Part shown: positions 51,069 to 59,151 of the stretch, in pieces
How positions within the stretch are numbered: the first letter of the stretch is position 1
Layout: each line of letters begins with the position of its first letter
Assembly: GCA_017617995.1 (NCBI GenBank)
Contig: JAFZVE010000068.1
Coordinates: 38,723-102,722 of the forward strand
DNA length: 64,000 nucleotides
Direction: 5' to 3'
Origin: Clostridiales bacterium
GTDB taxonomy: Bacteria; Bacillota; Clostridia; Saccharofermentanales; Saccharofermentanaceae
Translations under genes and position numbers: made by a program
Notes under the pieces: model-generated
What the model was told of the DNA's origin: nothing
Seen by the model: the letters and a program-made list of their open reading frames with translations, nothing else
The model's database searches: none

Positions 51069-52979
51069 ATGAGTCGGAACAGAACACCTTCAGAACCACT
51101 GATCCTGAAGCAGTGCGGATTCACGCCATTCCTCTTTATGCGCCTTCTCGGGGTCTATTTTCTTTTGTCGGACATCACGATCATATGGGCAGGAAGTAAG
51201 AATATCTCGGCCCGGAAGAACTGGCAGAGTTTCATCGGACTTTTCCCTATCGGATGGATGATCCTCTTCTACGTGCTTCTTTTCTGTGGTGTGACGCTGA
51301 TTTATTACCTCTTCTCGAAAAAGAGAAAGACTTTCGCCGAGATCTTCGATCCCGCGATCCTGGTCCTCTCGGTGATCTTCTTTTCCTGCGCGATGGTATG
51401 GCGGGGAGGCGACTTCTTTCTGGCCGTCATCGTCGGTCTTTTCTCTTTGGTATTTGTGATCTACGGCCTTTCCCGGATCAACCCGGAGATCCTGAACGGT
51501 AGAGATCCTAATGGGATCCGAAGCGGAAAGCGGTCCGCTTCGAGAAGCGAAGCCTACGTGATCCTTCCTGTCGCGGCGCTCTCCGTCGCGGTCTTGATAT
51601 TCCTCTGCGAGACAGCACTTGCGACCCATCGGATCTACGGCACGACGACCTTCGACATGGGCATCTTCGAGCAGATGTTCTATAGTCTCTCCCACCGCTT
51701 CAACGCGGTCACGACCTGCGAAAGAGGTTACGCCCTGTCACATTTCCGCGTGCATGCCTCCTACATCCTCTACGCACTGGTACCTGTCTATAAGGCTTTC
51801 CCCGGAGCAGAGACGCTGATCATATCCCAGGCCGTCCTCGTCGTATCCGGCGTGATCCCGGTCTACCTGATCGCGAGAAAGAAGGGTTTTTCCGGCACGA
51901 CACTCTTTTCCTGCTGCGTGATTTATCTGTTCTCACTGGGGATCCTGTCGCCATGCTATTTCCACTTCCATGAAAATGCCTTTCTTCCGCCGCTTCTGCT
52001 GTGGATCTTCTATGCGGTCGAGTACAAGAAGAATATCCTGTTCTGCATCATGTGTGCGCTGACCTGTATCGTAAAGGAAGATGCGATTCTGTTCGTGGTC
52101 TGCATCTGCCTCTATCTCGCCTTCGAGACGAAGGGCAAAGACCGCATCCGCGTGCTTCTGACCGGCGGCACGGCGGCAGCGTATTTCCTTGCGATGAGCG
52201 CCTGGCTCTCCCACTCCGGGGACGGGAAGATGATGATGTCCTCCCGCATGCACACTCTGATGGTAGAGGAAAACCAGAGCGCGCTTCAGATCGTCGGCAA
52301 CATCCTCGTCGATCCAGGCCACGCCCTGACTGTCGTTACTTCCGAGCCCGAAGCTTTCCTGATTCTTCTGGAGATGCTCCTGCCGCTCCTTCTTATGCCA
52401 TTTTTTACGAAGAAGACGCACCGCCTGTTCCTGATGGTGCCGTTCTTTACCTTTAACCTTCTTTTCAGTGCGGCCTACGTCTACGCGGCCCAGATCCAGT
52501 ACCAGTACGCATTTGGTACAGCGACGCTTCTTATCTACCTCGCTATGATCAACATCAATGATTTTGACAAAGAGAAAAGGACAGTTGCTATCTCCGCTGT
52601 AGCTGTCATGTCCGTGATCTCTGCGGTCTGCATGGTTTCCGGAAATCTCAAGCAGTACGAAGAATATACGAATAATAAGGCGACCTATCAGGGAATCAAA
52701 GCCTGCCTTCTGAAGATCCCGAAGGATGCCTCCGTCACCGCAGATGACTACTATCTCCCGCACCTGGCAGGAAGAGACGAGATCTACTCACTGAACTTCG
52801 AAAACTTCGTCATGTCCGGCTCAAATGTCGTATCGCTTCAGGACGTGCACGACACCGACTACTACGTCCTCGACATGAAAGACAATCGGGAAGCCCAGAC
52901 CGGTGAACTTCTAAAGAGCCGGGGCTACACCGAGTATGCCGGATACGAAGACTACGTGATCGTATACGTAAAGGGATAA
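51069..52979 (+). CDS. DUF2079 membrane protein
   Basis: The 636-residue protein has about 12 hydrophobic segments. DUF2079 markers are seen: TTFDMGIFEQMFYSL near residue 190 and CYFHFHENAFLPPLLLW near 300. The C-terminal 110 residues are soluble. DUF2079 is thought to be a GT-C-like family, but no activity is shown. It lies 23 bp after alr. With the 36954 gene, this is the second large GT-C-like protein of the window. Confidence 0.82.
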   Translation: MSRNRTPSEPLILKQCGFTPFLFMRLLGVYFLLSDITIIWAGSKNISARKNWQSFIGLFPIGWMILFYVLLFCGVTLIYYLFSKKRKTFAEIFDPAILVLSVIFFSCAMVWRGGDFFLAVIVGLFSLVFVIYGLSRINPEILNGRDPNGIRSGKRSASRSEAYVILPVAALSVAVLIFLCETALATHRIYGTTTFDMGIFEQMFYSLSHRFNAVTTCERGYALSHFRVHASYILYALVPVYKAFPGAETLIISQAVLVVSGVIPVYLIARKKGFSGTTLFSCCVIYLFSLGILSPCYFHFHENAFLPPLLLWIFYAVEYKKNILFCIMCALTCIVKEDAILFVVCICLYLAFETKGKDRIRVLLTGGTAAAYFLAMSAWLSHSGDGKMMMSSRMHTLMVEENQSALQIVGNILVDPGHALTVVTSEPEAFLILLEMLLPLLLMPFFTKKTHRLFLMVPFFTFNLLFSAAYVYAAQIQYQYAFGTATLLIYLAMININDFDKEKRTVAISAVAVMSVISAVCMVSGNLKQYEEYTNNKATYQGIKACLLKIPKDASVTADDYYLPHLAGRDEIYSLNFENFVMSGSNVVSLQDVHDTDYYVLDMKDNREAQTGELLKSRGYTEYAGYEDYVIVYVKG

Positions 52980-52990
52980 ACTTCCTTTCT

Positions 52991-53108
52991 CCGTTTCGAA
53001 AGAACCAACAAAAAGCGCGTGCGAGATATCCCGAAGCGGCGAGGACCAGCGACGTACATGCATTCCAAAGAACAGACTCGCACGCTTCTTCAGAGGTTCT
53101 TTCGAAAG
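52991..53108. repeat. Inverted-repeat element, type B half core (copy B4, reverse)
   Basis: Outer arms CGTTTCGAAAGAACC / GGTTCTTTCGAAAGG and inner arms AAGCGCGTGCGAG / CTCGCACGCTT enclose GCGAGGACCAGCGACG, the reverse of the type B core, here without the CTGCGGAATCGCTC half. Confidence 0.75.
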
Positions 53109-53154
53109 GGAAAAGGTGCTATAATATACACACTATTTTTCCAAGGAGGTCGCC

Positions 53155-54444
53155 ATGACAGCGGAAGATCGAGATAAGCTCCTGCTTTCGGACACACAGG
53201 TTCCGGATCTGTTCATCACGCAGTATATGTCTTCGCTCAATGGCGCTTCGATCCAGATCTATCTCTTCATGCTCATGAACCGTTCTTTCTCAAAGACGAA
53301 GATGAATGCGGATCTCCTTTCGAAAAAACTCGGAATCTCGGAGGCCGAAGTAGAAGAGCAGCTCTTCTATCTGACGTCGGCCGGTCTTCTTGAGCGCGGC
53401 AAGGACGGCTCTCTTTCTCTCGTGGATATCAAGGCAAAGGAAGTGGATCGCTATATTGAGGCGAAGAAGAATGGAGAGGAAGAAATGCCTCCGCAGCATA
53501 GGGATGCGGCGATGCAGAGCCTGTCCCGGAGCATCAGCGATACATTCTTCATGGGGCGCATGAGCTTCATCTGGCAACGCTTCATCGATGACAGTGCGAG
53601 CATCCACAAGCTCGATGCCAACGTGATCTATGCGCTTTTCGGGGCGCTTCAGGAGAGAGGGAAGCTCTTAAGCAAGAACACCCGCCCGGCCGAAGAACTC
53701 CGTGATGAATGGTGTAAGCGGGGCGTTCACTCCGAGGCTGAACTTGAGAAGGTTCTCGAAGACGACCGGAAGATCAAGGAGTGCACGGCCGCGATGGGCA
53801 GAAAGAAACGCAAAGCCCTCGACGGTGTAGATATCGACTATATCCAGACCTGGATCCTGGTCTATAAGATGGATCCGGATGTGCCGCCATATCTGTATTC
53901 ATTCCTTCGTAAGGATAAGAATAAGGAGACGGTCACGTTCAAACAGATGGACGAGGTACTGCAGGAGTGGTTCGCCCATAATATCCACGATGTGGAAGCG
54001 GCGAAGAGCTACGAGCAGAAGAAGCAGAACTCTGACCGGACGGCGGCAATGACGGCACTGTGTGGAGAGCTTTTCCGTAAGAAACTGGACGGTATGGATC
54101 TGGAGATCATCGACAGATGGGCCAATACCGACGGTTGGGAGGAGCCGATTATCCGCTATGCGTATGAGGTGCTCCACCGCTTCATGGGGGCGATCACGCT
54201 GGCACAGGTCGATGAGCGTCTGGCTTTGTGGAAGCAGAACGGTGTGACTTCTGTCACGAAAGCCAGAGTCTGGGAATCGGAGAACAAGAAGAAGAATAAG
54301 GAAGCCTATCAGGAGAGAAAGACTGCGTCCGCTTCGGGAATCGCAGAACCGACTCCGTATATGGAGAAAGAATACAGTAAGGAACATCTCGATCAGAAAG
54401 AGAAGGATGATCTGGACGATCTTCTCCATGGCGGCGAGGACTAA
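53155..54444 (+). CDS. DnaD-domain replication initiation protein
   Basis: The 429-residue protein has a winged-helix-like N-terminal part (about 1-100, ISEAEVEEQLFYLTSAGLLE) and two DnaD-type C-terminal domains (about 205-285 and 290-365; LDGVDIDYIQTWILVYKMD, LDGMDLEIIDRWANTDGW), followed by a charged tail. DnaD helps load the replicative helicase at origins and restart sites in Firmicutes. AAGGAGG is eight bases before the ATG. It is the first gene of the run with the DnaI-like gene. Confidence 0.88.
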   Translation: MTAEDRDKLLLSDTQVPDLFITQYMSSLNGASIQIYLFMLMNRSFSKTKMNADLLSKKLGISEAEVEEQLFYLTSAGLLERGKDGSLSLVDIKAKEVDRYIEAKKNGEEEMPPQHRDAAMQSLSRSISDTFFMGRMSFIWQRFIDDSASIHKLDANVIYALFGALQERGKLLSKNTRPAEELRDEWCKRGVHSEAELEKVLEDDRKIKECTAAMGRKKRKALDGVDIDYIQTWILVYKMDPDVPPYLYSFLRKDKNKETVTFKQMDEVLQEWFAHNIHDVEAAKSYEQKKQNSDRTAAMTALCGELFRKKLDGMDLEIIDRWANTDGWEEPIIRYAYEVLHRFMGAITLAQVDERLALWKQNGVTSVTKARVWESENKKKNKEAYQERKTASASGIAEPTPYMEKEYSKEHLDQKEKDDLDDLLHGGED

Positions 54445-54454
54445 GGAGACGCAT

Positions 54455-55414
54455 ATGGATAGTGTATACGAGGATGTCAGACGCATCCTGGAAAATAGAA
54501 GGATCCGTAGCGAGATCCAGAGCCGGGAGACTGCCGACAGGATCCTTGAAGAGTATCCGGCGGTTAGAAGCGTCGAAGACGAGATCGATCAGCTGGAGAT
54601 GGAGAGAATGACGCTGGCGATCCGGGGCGCAAACACCGAAGATCTGGAAAATAAGATCCGGGAAGCCCGGGAGAAGAAGGCACAGGTCCTCAAGGAGTGC
54701 CATATCACGCCCGAGGACTTCATGCCGAAGCCTTTCTGCCGGATCTGCGGTGATACGGGCTATGTCAGTAAGACGGATCGCGACGGGAAAGAAGAAACGA
54801 CGATCTGCGAATGTGTCCGCTCCCTTCTTGCTCCGGTGATGCTCAGAAGATCCGGCGTGGAGAGATATCCCGAGTATGCTTTTGAGAAGGGAAAGAAAGA
54901 CTTCTATGCGGATTCGCCGGTCCTTGCGGCTCTCTATGAGCGGCTGCTGGTGCTCTCTAAGAAGGAGACGGTCCCGAACCTTGTCTTCTACGGGTGCCCC
55001 GGGAAGGGCAAGACATTTCTGGCGGCCTCTGTGGCCCGCCAATATGCCATGCAGGGGAGATCTTCTCTTGTGATGCGGCTGCCGGATTTTCAGGAACTTG
55101 CGATGGAACATCGAAAAGCACTGCAGGCGTTCTATCTGGCGCCCCAGAAGGAACGGGATATCGAAGAGCGTTTCGCTTATCTGAGTGAAGCGGACCTTCT
55201 GGTGCTCGACGATCTGGGCGTGGAGCCGAGAACGGCCAATTCGGAGGCAGATCTGCTCTCTTTGGTAGATAGACGCCTGCTTACCGGAAAGGTGACGATC
55301 ATCACGACGAATTACGATACGGAATCGCTCAGAGAGCGCTACGGCGGACGGTTCTTCGACCGTATCGACCGGAGCTTCAAGAGGATCTGTTTCCGGGAGG
55401 AAAAGAAATCATGA
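54455..55414 (+). CDS. DnaI/DnaC-like helicase-loader ATPase
   Basis: The 319-residue AAA+ protein has a zinc-binding CRICGDTGYV...CEC cluster (about residues 95-120), a P-loop FYGCPGKGKTFLAAS near 190 and a Walker B LLVLDDLGVEP, matching helicase loaders. It is next to a DnaD gene, so helicase loading is the natural role. The start at 54455 has AAGGAGA; the earlier ATG at 54407 lies inside the DnaD gene. It overlaps acpS by ATGA. Confidence 0.88.
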   Translation: MDSVYEDVRRILENRRIRSEIQSRETADRILEEYPAVRSVEDEIDQLEMERMTLAIRGANTEDLENKIREAREKKAQVLKECHITPEDFMPKPFCRICGDTGYVSKTDRDGKEETTICECVRSLLAPVMLRRSGVERYPEYAFEKGKKDFYADSPVLAALYERLLVLSKKETVPNLVFYGCPGKGKTFLAASVARQYAMQGRSSLVMRLPDFQELAMEHRKALQAFYLAPQKERDIEERFAYLSEADLLVLDDLGVEPRTANSEADLLSLVDRRLLTGKVTIITTNYDTESLRERYGGRFFDRIDRSFKRICFREEKKS

Positions 55415-55809
55415 TTACCAATGGCGTGGACATCGTATCCATCGAGCGGATCAGTAAGTCTCTTGAAAGAAGCGGCGAGGCTTTCCTGCGCCGGATCTGT
55501 ACGGAACAGGAATTGACGCTTATGGGAAGTGCCAATGAAGTGCGAAGAGCGGAGTTTCTCGCCGGACGCTTCGCTGCCAAGGAAGCCATTGCCAAGGCGC
55601 TCGGTACCGGACTGGGAATCATGGGCGTGGCGCTTACGGATATGGAGATCCTCCGGGAAGGAGCCGGTGCACCATATGTGAAGCTTCATGGACCAGTGCT
55701 CGCCCTCTACGAAGAAAGAGGCGGCAAACATCTGAGTATCTCTATCTCCCATGATGGCGGTATGGCGGTCGCATTCTGCTGTATCGAGTGGGAAGAGCGG
55801 GAAAGCTGA
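55411..55809 (+). CDS. acpS: Holo-[acyl-carrier-protein] synthase
   Basis: The 132-residue protein transfers phosphopantetheine to ACP. GVDIVSIERI (metal-binding Asp), RFAAKEAIAKALG (catalytic Glu/Lys) and LSISISHD are present. It overlaps the helicase-loader gene by four bases and is followed 9 bp later by the NlpC/P60-like gene. Confidence 0.95.
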   Translation: MITNGVDIVSIERISKSLERSGEAFLRRICTEQELTLMGSANEVRRAEFLAGRFAAKEAIAKALGTGLGIMGVALTDMEILREGAGAPYVKLHGPVLALYEERGGKHLSISISHDGGMAVAFCCIEWEERES

Positions 55810-55818
55810 GGACGGATC

Positions 55819-57015
55819 ATGAAGCAGGAATCACGCTGGATAAAACAGGTGAAGCTTAAGTTCTCGAAGCTGTTCAGAAGGAAGAACAAAGAAGAGGACG
55901 GACTCGGGAGAAGTCCTTTTGCCGAGCCGGATGGAGACTACGGAAAGGCGGAAGACCTGGCCCATGTATGGTCACTTAATAAGTCGGATTCATCTGTTGC
56001 CGAGGAGAACAAGAGCCGTTGGCCGCGTCTGGTCCTGGCAGGAGGGATCTTCCTCGGTCTCATGCTCTTCGTCTTCCTTGTTCTGCCGAGAGTGCTGCCG
56101 GGGTTCTTTAAGAATACGGATATTGCGCTCTTTGTCGAGAATACCCCGGTTCTGATCTACGACGATACCTATCGCGTCGTGAAGGTCAGTGCCTGTAGTG
56201 TCATGAGTGAGGATGACATCACGAGCGAGAGAATCACCCAGCTTCTCATGAATGAACCTGTCCGCCTGCTGGGCGAGGACTGCAAGAACGGCTATGTCAT
56301 GATCCGAACGATGGATAATATCGTCGGGTATGTCAAGGGCGACGAACTGAATTCCGATATGTCGTCGTGTGAACCGGATCTGCATCTGTTCAAGATCGTT
56401 ATCGCCGATATTTCCAAGCGTGTCATGTCTCACGCGAGTAACGGCACACTGATCTGTGAAGTGGCGATGAATACCGTGCTCTTCGCGGATGTTAAGCGTG
56501 ACGGCGTGTATCAGGTACAGCTGCCGAACGGCGAGAACGGCTGGATCAGCAGCAGCGGTGTTATCGAGCTGGGTGTCGATGAGAATACGGAAGAGGTCGG
56601 CGTGCGATACTTCGTCAGTTCCGCGTTGACGATGGTAAACTCGACGTATCTGGATGGAGGCCTCACGAAGCGGGGCATCTCGATACAGGGCCTGGTCTAT
56701 GTGGCGGCGGGTGTAAATGGTATTCCGATCCCGAGAGAGCTCAAAGACCAGATCAAGATCGGCACGGAAGTGGAGCTCGAGTACGATGCGGTCACGGATG
56801 ATCTTCTGATCGAGAGTATCAAACCGGGAGATCTGGTGTTCCTGTCGGATCCGTATAAGCCGGGAAGTAAGGAGCCGTATGAGATGGCGATCTGTACGGA
56901 GACCGGGGTACTGCTGATGCGCGCACAGACGGGCACCTCTATCCGACTTTGTAAGTACGATGCCGACTCGGATGTGGTCGAGCGGATCATCACGGTAAGG
57001 CGCTTATTCAAATAA
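55819..57015 (+). CDS. Membrane protein with SH3-like region and catalytically dead NlpC/P60-like domain
   Basis: The 398-residue protein has a basic cytoplasmic start, one membrane segment (about 70-92), an SH3-like stretch (about 100-245) and a C-terminal region that aligns with YkfC-type NlpC/P60 peptidases. The peptidase motif GxDCSG is GISIQG here: the nucleophile Cys is Ile289. The catalytic His place (HHVAMY in YkfC) is occupied by PYEMAI. So it should not cut peptidoglycan but may bind it. It converges with the reverse transcriptase gene. Confidence 0.78.
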   Translation: MKQESRWIKQVKLKFSKLFRRKNKEEDGLGRSPFAEPDGDYGKAEDLAHVWSLNKSDSSVAEENKSRWPRLVLAGGIFLGLMLFVFLVLPRVLPGFFKNTDIALFVENTPVLIYDDTYRVVKVSACSVMSEDDITSERITQLLMNEPVRLLGEDCKNGYVMIRTMDNIVGYVKGDELNSDMSSCEPDLHLFKIVIADISKRVMSHASNGTLICEVAMNTVLFADVKRDGVYQVQLPNGENGWISSSGVIELGVDENTEEVGVRYFVSSALTMVNSTYLDGGLTKRGISIQGLVYVAAGVNGIPIPRELKDQIKIGTEVELEYDAVTDDLLIESIKPGDLVFLSDPYKPGSKEPYEMAICTETGVLLMRAQTGTSIRLCKYDADSDVVERIITVRRLFK

Positions 57016-57050
57016 GACACTACACCGGGGAAGCAGGATATTCCCGTCTA

Positions 57051-58298
57051 TCAACAAGAAAATTCCTTTGTTTCGGAAGAGTCATCTGCATGCATGTCCC
57101 GGGAAGAGTAATATTCGTGCACGAGGCTCCGGTATCCCAGTTCCTTAATGTGGTCATAGGTGATGCGGTAGTTCCCTTTGTAGTGGCGGCCGCGATCCAG
57201 GTAGCGGACATATTCCAGTAGATACGCATCGAGTTCCCGGAGGCTTCTATCGGTCGTGATGACAGGGAAGAACCACCGGCTCCACGTGAAGAGGTCTTCG
57301 TTTCTTTCGTTATAGAATTTCTTATTGAACGTGCGGATCAGCGCACGGGCGGCACGCTCGTAGGTGGCGTCGTTTCGGGTCTTCCAGCGGAGGAGCTGGC
57401 GGGCTTTTCTTCTTATCTTGCCCTTGAGCTTCGCTTTCGTCACATCCGAGATGTCGACCTGTCCGTCGCGGTAGCAGAACCCGAGAAACTCCCAGGGCTC
57501 GCCGGGGCAGGAGATCGAGACTTTCTTCGGGTTGACGGACAGTTCTTTTGACGAAGTCATGGCGTAAAAGTCGGCGATATACGAGTCGAGATCTTCGCGT
57601 GAAGAGGCAAAGATCAGGATGTCATCGGAGTAACGGAAATAGGAGACACCCTTCTCCTCGAAGTAGCGGTCCATCGACAGGAGATAGACGTTCGCGAAGA
57701 AAGGGGAGACGGGGATCCCGGCCATGGCACCACGGCGCTCGGTCACGATCTCTCCCTCAGGAAGACGGCTCCGGCCTTCGCGAAGGAGCTTTCCCAGGAA
57801 CCACAGAAGATCCGGATCGTCGTCGATGATCTCCTGTAGCACCGAGATCAGGGCCTCTTCCGGAATGGAATTAAAGTAGTTCGAGATATCGGCCTTGAAG
57901 CAGTAGAGGGTATTCCTGTTCTTCTGGGAAAGGATATCGTAGATCGCATCCCTTGCGGAGCGGGAACGGCGGAAGGAATAGAGCCGGGGCGAGAGCTTGT
58001 CATCGTAACGGTAGAGATAGAAGGCCACACCTTTGAGAAAAAGATTCTCGTCTGTGGAATAGGTGTAGACGACACGCTTCTTCGTCGTGCCACTCTTATT
58101 GACGGTGCGGCGCTCGGGAAGCCCGAAGCAGTAGTCACGAGAAAGGAGAGCACGGGCGATCGGCAGGAAGCGCTGTTCCTCGACAAAAGAACCAAGCTGT
58201 TTTCTCTCCCACTTCGACAGGTACTGGTGATCGATCTTATAAGAGAGGAAGGCCTCCCATGTACGGGGATCTTGGAGTTGTTCCAGAATACCGCTCAT
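57051..58298 (-). CDS. Stand-alone reverse transcriptase
   Basis: The 415-residue protein contains an RT domain (about 65-280): YCFKADISNYFNSI with catalytic Asp137, GIPVSPFFANVYL (motif 4), FRYSDDILIF with Asp225/Asp226, LSVNPKKV (motif 6) and WEFLGFCYRDG (motif 7). Motif 5 is YSDD. A basic helical thumb-like segment (LKGKIRRKARQLLRW) and an aromatic C-terminal part (LFTWSRWFF, LDAYLLEYVRYL, ELGYRSLVHEYY) follow. No maturase-zinc or HNH domain and no group II intron catalytic RNA is seen, so it is a free-standing RT. No ribosome site lies close to ATG 58298. A 295-bp structured region precedes it. Codon use matches the neighbours. Confidence 0.88.
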   Translation of the reverse strand: MSGILEQLQDPRTWEAFLSYKIDHQYLSKWERKQLGSFVEEQRFLPIARALLSRDYCFGLPERRTVNKSGTTKKRVVYTYSTDENLFLKGVAFYLYRYDDKLSPRLYSFRRSRSARDAIYDILSQKNRNTLYCFKADISNYFNSIPEEALISVLQEIIDDDPDLLWFLGKLLREGRSRLPEGEIVTERRGAMAGIPVSPFFANVYLLSMDRYFEEKGVSYFRYSDDILIFASSREDLDSYIADFYAMTSSKELSVNPKKVSISCPGEPWEFLGFCYRDGQVDISDVTKAKLKGKIRRKARQLLRWKTRNDATYERAARALIRTFNKKFYNERNEDLFTWSRWFFPVITTDRSLRELDAYLLEYVRYLDRGRHYKGNYRITYDHIKELGYRSLVHEYYSSRDMHADDSSETKEFSC

Positions 58299-58593
58299 TT
58301 CTGTACTTATACACGCATCCTTTCGAGAAGTCGTTGCTTCCGCCGGATCGGAAATAGCGAGGCTTCCGATCCGTCAAAAGACGAAGAAAAAAGAAGAGAA
58401 ACAGCTTTGAAACAAGCATCTGCTTGTGTTACAGGATCTGTACCCGCGCCGGTTGCCTGCAAAACCGACTGCGGAAGGCCGCAGTCAGAAGGCCCGGGCT
58501 TGGTCCACCGCAGGCGCGAACTCGCATTTCTCTTCTTTTCTCTATATATCGCGCATCAGAAATCTGATGAAACGATGCTTCGGTCACGCTGCA
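58299..58593 (-). ncRNA. Highly structured non-coding region before the reverse transcriptase
   Basis: Between the RT start and the 58594 gene no coding frame is convincing, but the region is full of strong stems: CGGATCGGAA / TTCCGATCCG (58344-58373), ACAAGCA / TGCTTGT (about 58410-58427), TACAG / CTGTA (58430-58442), GACTGCGG / CCGCAGTC (58467-58486), and a closing stem CGCGCC / GGCGCG (58445-58450 with 58513-58518) around the last one, with GCCTGC / GCAGGC as an alternative. None has a T tract, so they are not plain terminators. A structured RNA used or bound by the RT is the inference. Confidence 0.45.
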
Positions 58594-59055
58594 TCAGAGG
58601 AAACGATGCAGACGGTTGATCACGTAGCTTTCCTCGTTCGGAGAATTCTCCAGGAAGTTGATGAGCGTCCAGCCCTGGCTCTCGGCGTACTGCTTCGAGA
58701 AGCGGTATCCGCGGGAGGCGCAGGTATTTCCGTAGCAGCGCATGATAATGAGCTTGACCTGGCCGTTCTGGGAGATCACGTATGAGAACGGGAGCATATT
58801 TGCACCTACGCCGCCCATGGTGGTCGGGGGAACTTCTTTACCGACCTGATAGGACGGGAATTCCGCAGGGAGGATCTTATCGAGTTTCTGCTCGAGCGAC
58901 AGTTCTTCCACTACGGGTGCCTGCGGAGCCGGTGTGTACTGCGGCTGCGGTGCGGGGGTGGACGGTGTCGTGGAGCTGTGTCCGGTTACGCTGTCAATGG
59001 CCTCGTTGATCGCTTTCTTCGCGGCATTGCCCAGCAGTCTGTCAAATAGTCCCAT
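58594..59055 (-). CDS. Unrecognised 153-residue protein upstream of the RT region
   Basis: The protein starts MGLFDRLLGNAAKKAINEA, has a Pro/Thr/Gln-rich linker (about 30-50) and a conserved-looking C-terminal domain (about 55-153: PAEFPSYQVGKEVPP, QVKLIIMRCYGNTCASRGYRF, GWTLINFLENSPNEE). No signal peptide or membrane segment. AAGGAGG is seven bases before the ATG, so it is well translated. It lies between trkH and the RT leader on the same strand; whether it shares a transcript with the RT is unclear. Confidence 0.7.
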   Translation of the reverse strand: MGLFDRLLGNAAKKAINEAIDSVTGHSSTTPSTPAPQPQYTPAPQAPVVEELSLEQKLDKILPAEFPSYQVGKEVPPTTMGGVGANMLPFSYVISQNGQVKLIIMRCYGNTCASRGYRFSKQYAESQGWTLINFLENSPNEESYVINRLHRFL

Positions 59056-59151
59056 ACTTGCCTCCTTTTCTTTTCCGATGAGGAAAACACTTCGAATCTA
59101 TATCTCGAGAATACCACAAAAAGTGAGGAAGAACCACATGAGAGGGCAGGA

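Noticed and set aside
57051..58298. Group II intron or diversity-generating retroelement
   Set aside because: No domain V-like hairpin, no maturase domain, no SQ motif 4, and no template/variable repeat pair was found near the RT.
58344..58373. Rho-independent terminator
   Set aside because: The 10-bp stem is strong but no T run follows it on either strand.
58445..58520. A tRNA-like fold with a long variable arm near a TGCAAAA loop
   Set aside because: The T arm lacks a TTC-R-A loop and the acceptor stem cannot be completed to seven pairs with a proper 3' end, so it is treated as part of the RT-associated structured region.
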